This document shows, piece by piece, positions 61,811 to 64,000 of a stretch of DNA of 64,000 bases. A program made the position numbers and the translations under genes. Every line of letters starts with the position of its first letter. Position 1 is the stretch's first letter. The notes below the pieces were generated by a model that was not told where the DNA came from, did no database searches, and was given only the letters and a program-made list of their open reading frames with translations. Origin of the DNA: Ilyonectria destructans (lineage: Eukaryota > Ascomycota > Sordariomycetes > Hypocreales > Nectriaceae); assembly GCA_020740775.1 (NCBI GenBank), contig JAHEWK010000021.1:124001-188000 (forward strand), written 5' to 3'.

Positions 61811-64000
61811 ATGGATTCGTCATTATCTGCTCTACTTGAAAGGTTGCGTGGTCGAACGCCTAGCAGCACACTCAGCAGTCTCGGGCTGAAGACGCACAAT
61901 GATATCTTTAGTGCGGGAAACTCGAATACAAACGCAACACCAAGAGAATCACATTCTACTGTCCAACCAGGCACACCCGGTCATATTCCGGGTGTCCAGC
62001 CTGTGGGCCCGGCATTAAGGAGGTCTCTCCCTACTGTCCAACCGAGTACACTTGGTGATGTTCCAGAACCCGTACCTATAGACCCGGCACTAGAGGGACC
62101 ACAATCAACGGGCCAATTAAGCAAACCTGGTAATCACCAACAATACCAATCAAGTGTAAATCAAATCGACAATGCCAATGCGCAAACACAGGCGGCAGGA
62201 AACTGGATGAGCCGGCCACCACCAGGGAGCACGACGCCGACACAAGTGCCTCCAAGAAAAAGAGGCAGACCGCGAGGTTCTCGTGCACCAAGGCGGAGAG
62301 ATGTTCGAGAAGGAAACCGGGTGCAGGAACATCAGCCAAGTGCATACCAAGTCGACACCCTCAATACTCAAATACAGGGACCTGAAAGCTGGATGAGTCA
62401 ACCGTCGCCAAGGAGTACGACACCAATACAGGCGCCTCCAAGATCAAGAGGCAAACCGCGAACTTCTCGTGCATCAAGACGGAAAGATGCCCGGGAAAGA
62501 AACTGGCGGCAAAGGATACAAACCCAACAGCAAAGACCACTGGTTGCTGTTGGGACTCCCCCAGCCAGTTCCCAGTTGCCATCTAATGCTCCACGACGTC
62601 AGAAAAGGAGGTCCCAACAAGCACAGCAACTAAAACCTGCAGAGGATAAACTGGATCGACGTGGATGTATGGCAAGACTTAGGTTTCAAGATTGCCGACA
62701 AGAAGTTGGCGCAAAACGCAAGGCTGATCAACACGGACAAGAACAAAACAAAAGGCAAAATCGAAGACGGGTTGAGAATAGCAACCTTGAAGAGCAAACT
62801 CAGGCATTCAAGAGAGCTATTAAGCATCTGGAAGATGAATTTACAGAAAAGGAGAGAATATCCTACACAAAGGATTGGCGTAAGCCGGTCCCCCGTGAGA
62901 GGAATATATCCACAGTCATGGACTTTTATCAAGCATTTCACAACATGGATACCCTACCCATACACACATGCATGATATGCTATCGGAAGATCAGCACTAT
63001 GGAGATGAAAGAGCTTAGCTGGGAAGAGTGGACAAATAGCGCAGCAGTGAATAGCTGCCGCACGTATTCATGTCCAGATTGCTTCCCTGTTGGCAAGGCT
63101 ATACCGAGCTGCGAAAACTGTGCAATGAAGATCCGCGAATGCAATATGGCGCGGGGCGGGAACTTGCATCAAGCACTTGGCTGCGAGCACATGTACCCGG
63201 ATGCTCTCAGAGACTTGACATTGGTTGAGGAGAAGCTGATTGCACTCAACACCCATTTCGGCTTCGTTGCAAGAATCAAAGTGACAAAAAGCACCAAACA
63301 GAGTACGGCATATGCACGGCATGTAAAGGGTCATATAACTGTGTTTCCAAACAGTGTTCAAGACTTGGTTACCACAGTACTACCACATCCGCTTCTACAA
63401 TCTTTGGAGGACATCCATATATCCTGGCATGGGCCGCAGAGACCAGCCCCCAGCGATCTATCCAAGTTGCTCTCAGTCCGGCGAGGAGCTGTGGAACGGG
63501 CGTTGCTTTGGCTAAAAGAATTTAACCCCCACTATCGGCATATCCAAATCGACAAAGCCGAGTTGGATAGTTGGGGAGAGCCGGCGCACGGGGTTCCGAG
63601 CCGGATCTATGAACAGGATAGAGAGAGATGAACCATCGGCATGGGAAGAAACGCGAACAGCGCACATCGTGCCCCCGGCAGAACGTGGAATGGATGACAC
63701 TGAGCCCCAGTCACTCGAACAGATTGTGGACGGGCTAGGCAGAGCGTATGATGAGAATGATGTAAGTTACGACGAGGATGAGCAGCTCTATGACGAGCGC
63801 AGTCGGGAGGAGCTCGAATATGAGGGCATGGGAAGCTTTCTTGATGAGATCCTTGCATCTGGTATGTTTCCACTGGATACAGCACCGCGAGCAACCGATG
63901 CCGATAAACTGCAATTTGCCATTGATACAATCAGAGGTGGACAGACAAATGCGCAAGCACAGCCGCCCAACCCGCCGGCTGGGAGCGCGCAGGGTTCGCA
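61811..64000 (+). CDS. Helitron replicase/helicase N-terminal region, partial, with a frameshift
   Basis: The amino-terminal part of a fungal Helitron Rep/Hel protein. After the ATG (MDSSLSALLERLRGRTPSS) comes a long Pro/Gln/Ser-rich region with repeated blocks containing PPRKRGRPRGSRAPRRR and PPRSRGKPRTSRASRRK. These are AT-hook-like GRPRGSR/GKPRTSR motifs. A cysteine-rich segment follows (TCMICYRKIS, YSCPDCFPVG, IPSCENCAMKI). The conserved pre-Rep domain then reads LTLVEEKLIALNTHFGFVAR, ARHVKGHITVFPNSVQDLV, TVLPHPLLQSLEDIHISWHG and SWGEPAHGVPSRIYEQ. The frame stops at 63629-63631 (TGA) just after a GAGAGAGA run. In the next frame the protein continues (EPSAWEETRTAHIVPPAERG, SFLDEILASGMFPLD) to the edge, indicating a small slippage frameshift. 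The HUH nuclease and helicase would lie to the right. Confidence 0.85.

Larger units (their letters stand above)
58635..64000 (+). mobile_element. Second Helitron, left end and replicase N-terminal region, continues beyond the window
   Basis: Begins at 58635 with TCAGCCGAAGGCTGA followed by CTCTACATTA. It shares about 150 bp of left-end sequence with the first Helitron (49501 onward; common words GAGGGTTTGGTGCA, TGATTGGTCCAAA). It is inserted after CAT in the MULE frame, again at a T/T junction. From left to right it carries a minus-strand open frame (59652-60125), a (GA)13 run, a 105-bp minisatellite and the Helitron Rep N-terminal frame at 61811. The right end is outside the window. It is likely the larger, possibly autonomous relative of the first copy. 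Confidence 0.7.

Noticed and set aside
1..64000. CCGCGG hexamers upstream of many genes as a cluster-wide operator
   Set aside because: I count roughly a dozen, about what chance predicts for a 6-mer in 64 kb. Only the 21-bp extended copies stand out.

Overview
This window is nuclear DNA of a filamentous ascomycete (Pezizomycotina). Genes lie on both strands without operons and are split by many short introns (about 45-95 nt, GT...AG with CTAAC/CTGAC-like branch points). Zn(II)2Cys6 and C2H2 regulators with a fungal-specific transcription factor domain are present, as are a CFEM-domain Pth11-like receptor, cytochrome P450s and fungal-type transposons with C-to-T decay resembling repeat-induced point mutation (RIP). 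The species cannot be fixed from sequence alone.

Region 1 (1-24.6 kb) is a dense catabolic gene neighbourhood. In order it holds: a left-truncated Zn2Cys6 regulator; a PTS2-bearing 3-ketoacyl-CoA thiolase diverging from a 4-coumarate-CoA-ligase-like acyl-CoA ligase; an aldo-keto reductase; a C2H2 regulator; a zinc alcohol dehydrogenase diverging from a tail-anchored cytochrome b5; an NAD(P) aldehyde dehydrogenase; a carboxymuconolactone-decarboxylase-family protein; a D-2-hydroxyacid dehydrogenase; and a P450 of the phenylacetate-hydroxylase (CYP504) type. Together these suggest alcohol-to-acid oxidation, CoA activation and thiolytic side-chain shortening of an aromatic or phenylpropanoid-like substrate. 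That pathway is an inference.

Region 2 (24.6-47.7 kb) starts with a decayed GH51 arabinofuranosidase fragment and a CFEM/Pth11-like receptor. Next is a second Zn2Cys6 regulator with a TGA stop inside its zinc cluster. A ketone-cleavage-like set follows: an SDR diverging from an HSL-type alpha/beta hydrolase, then a Baeyer-Villiger monooxygenase. A dienelactone-hydrolase-family protein, another P450 and a third Zn2Cys6 regulator complete it. A 21-bp element upstream of the first regulator (1724-1744) recurs identically in the SDR/hydrolase divergent promoter (34286-34306), linking the two regions.

Region 3 (47.7-64 kb) is a nest of mobile elements. A class III aminotransferase gene is split by a 2.4-kb Helitron derivative (49501-51922), after which its reading resumes in frame, and is then cut by a 4.1-kb hAT element (52228-56307) whose transposase has in-frame stops. 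A MULE transposase reading frame follows. It is interrupted by a 739-bp hAT-like element (57374-58112) with an 8-bp target duplication, and is then cut at 58635 by the left end of a second, larger Helitron. That Helitron carries an upstream minisatellite and a Helitron replicase N-terminal reading frame that runs off the right edge. No tRNA, rRNA or CRISPR was seen.
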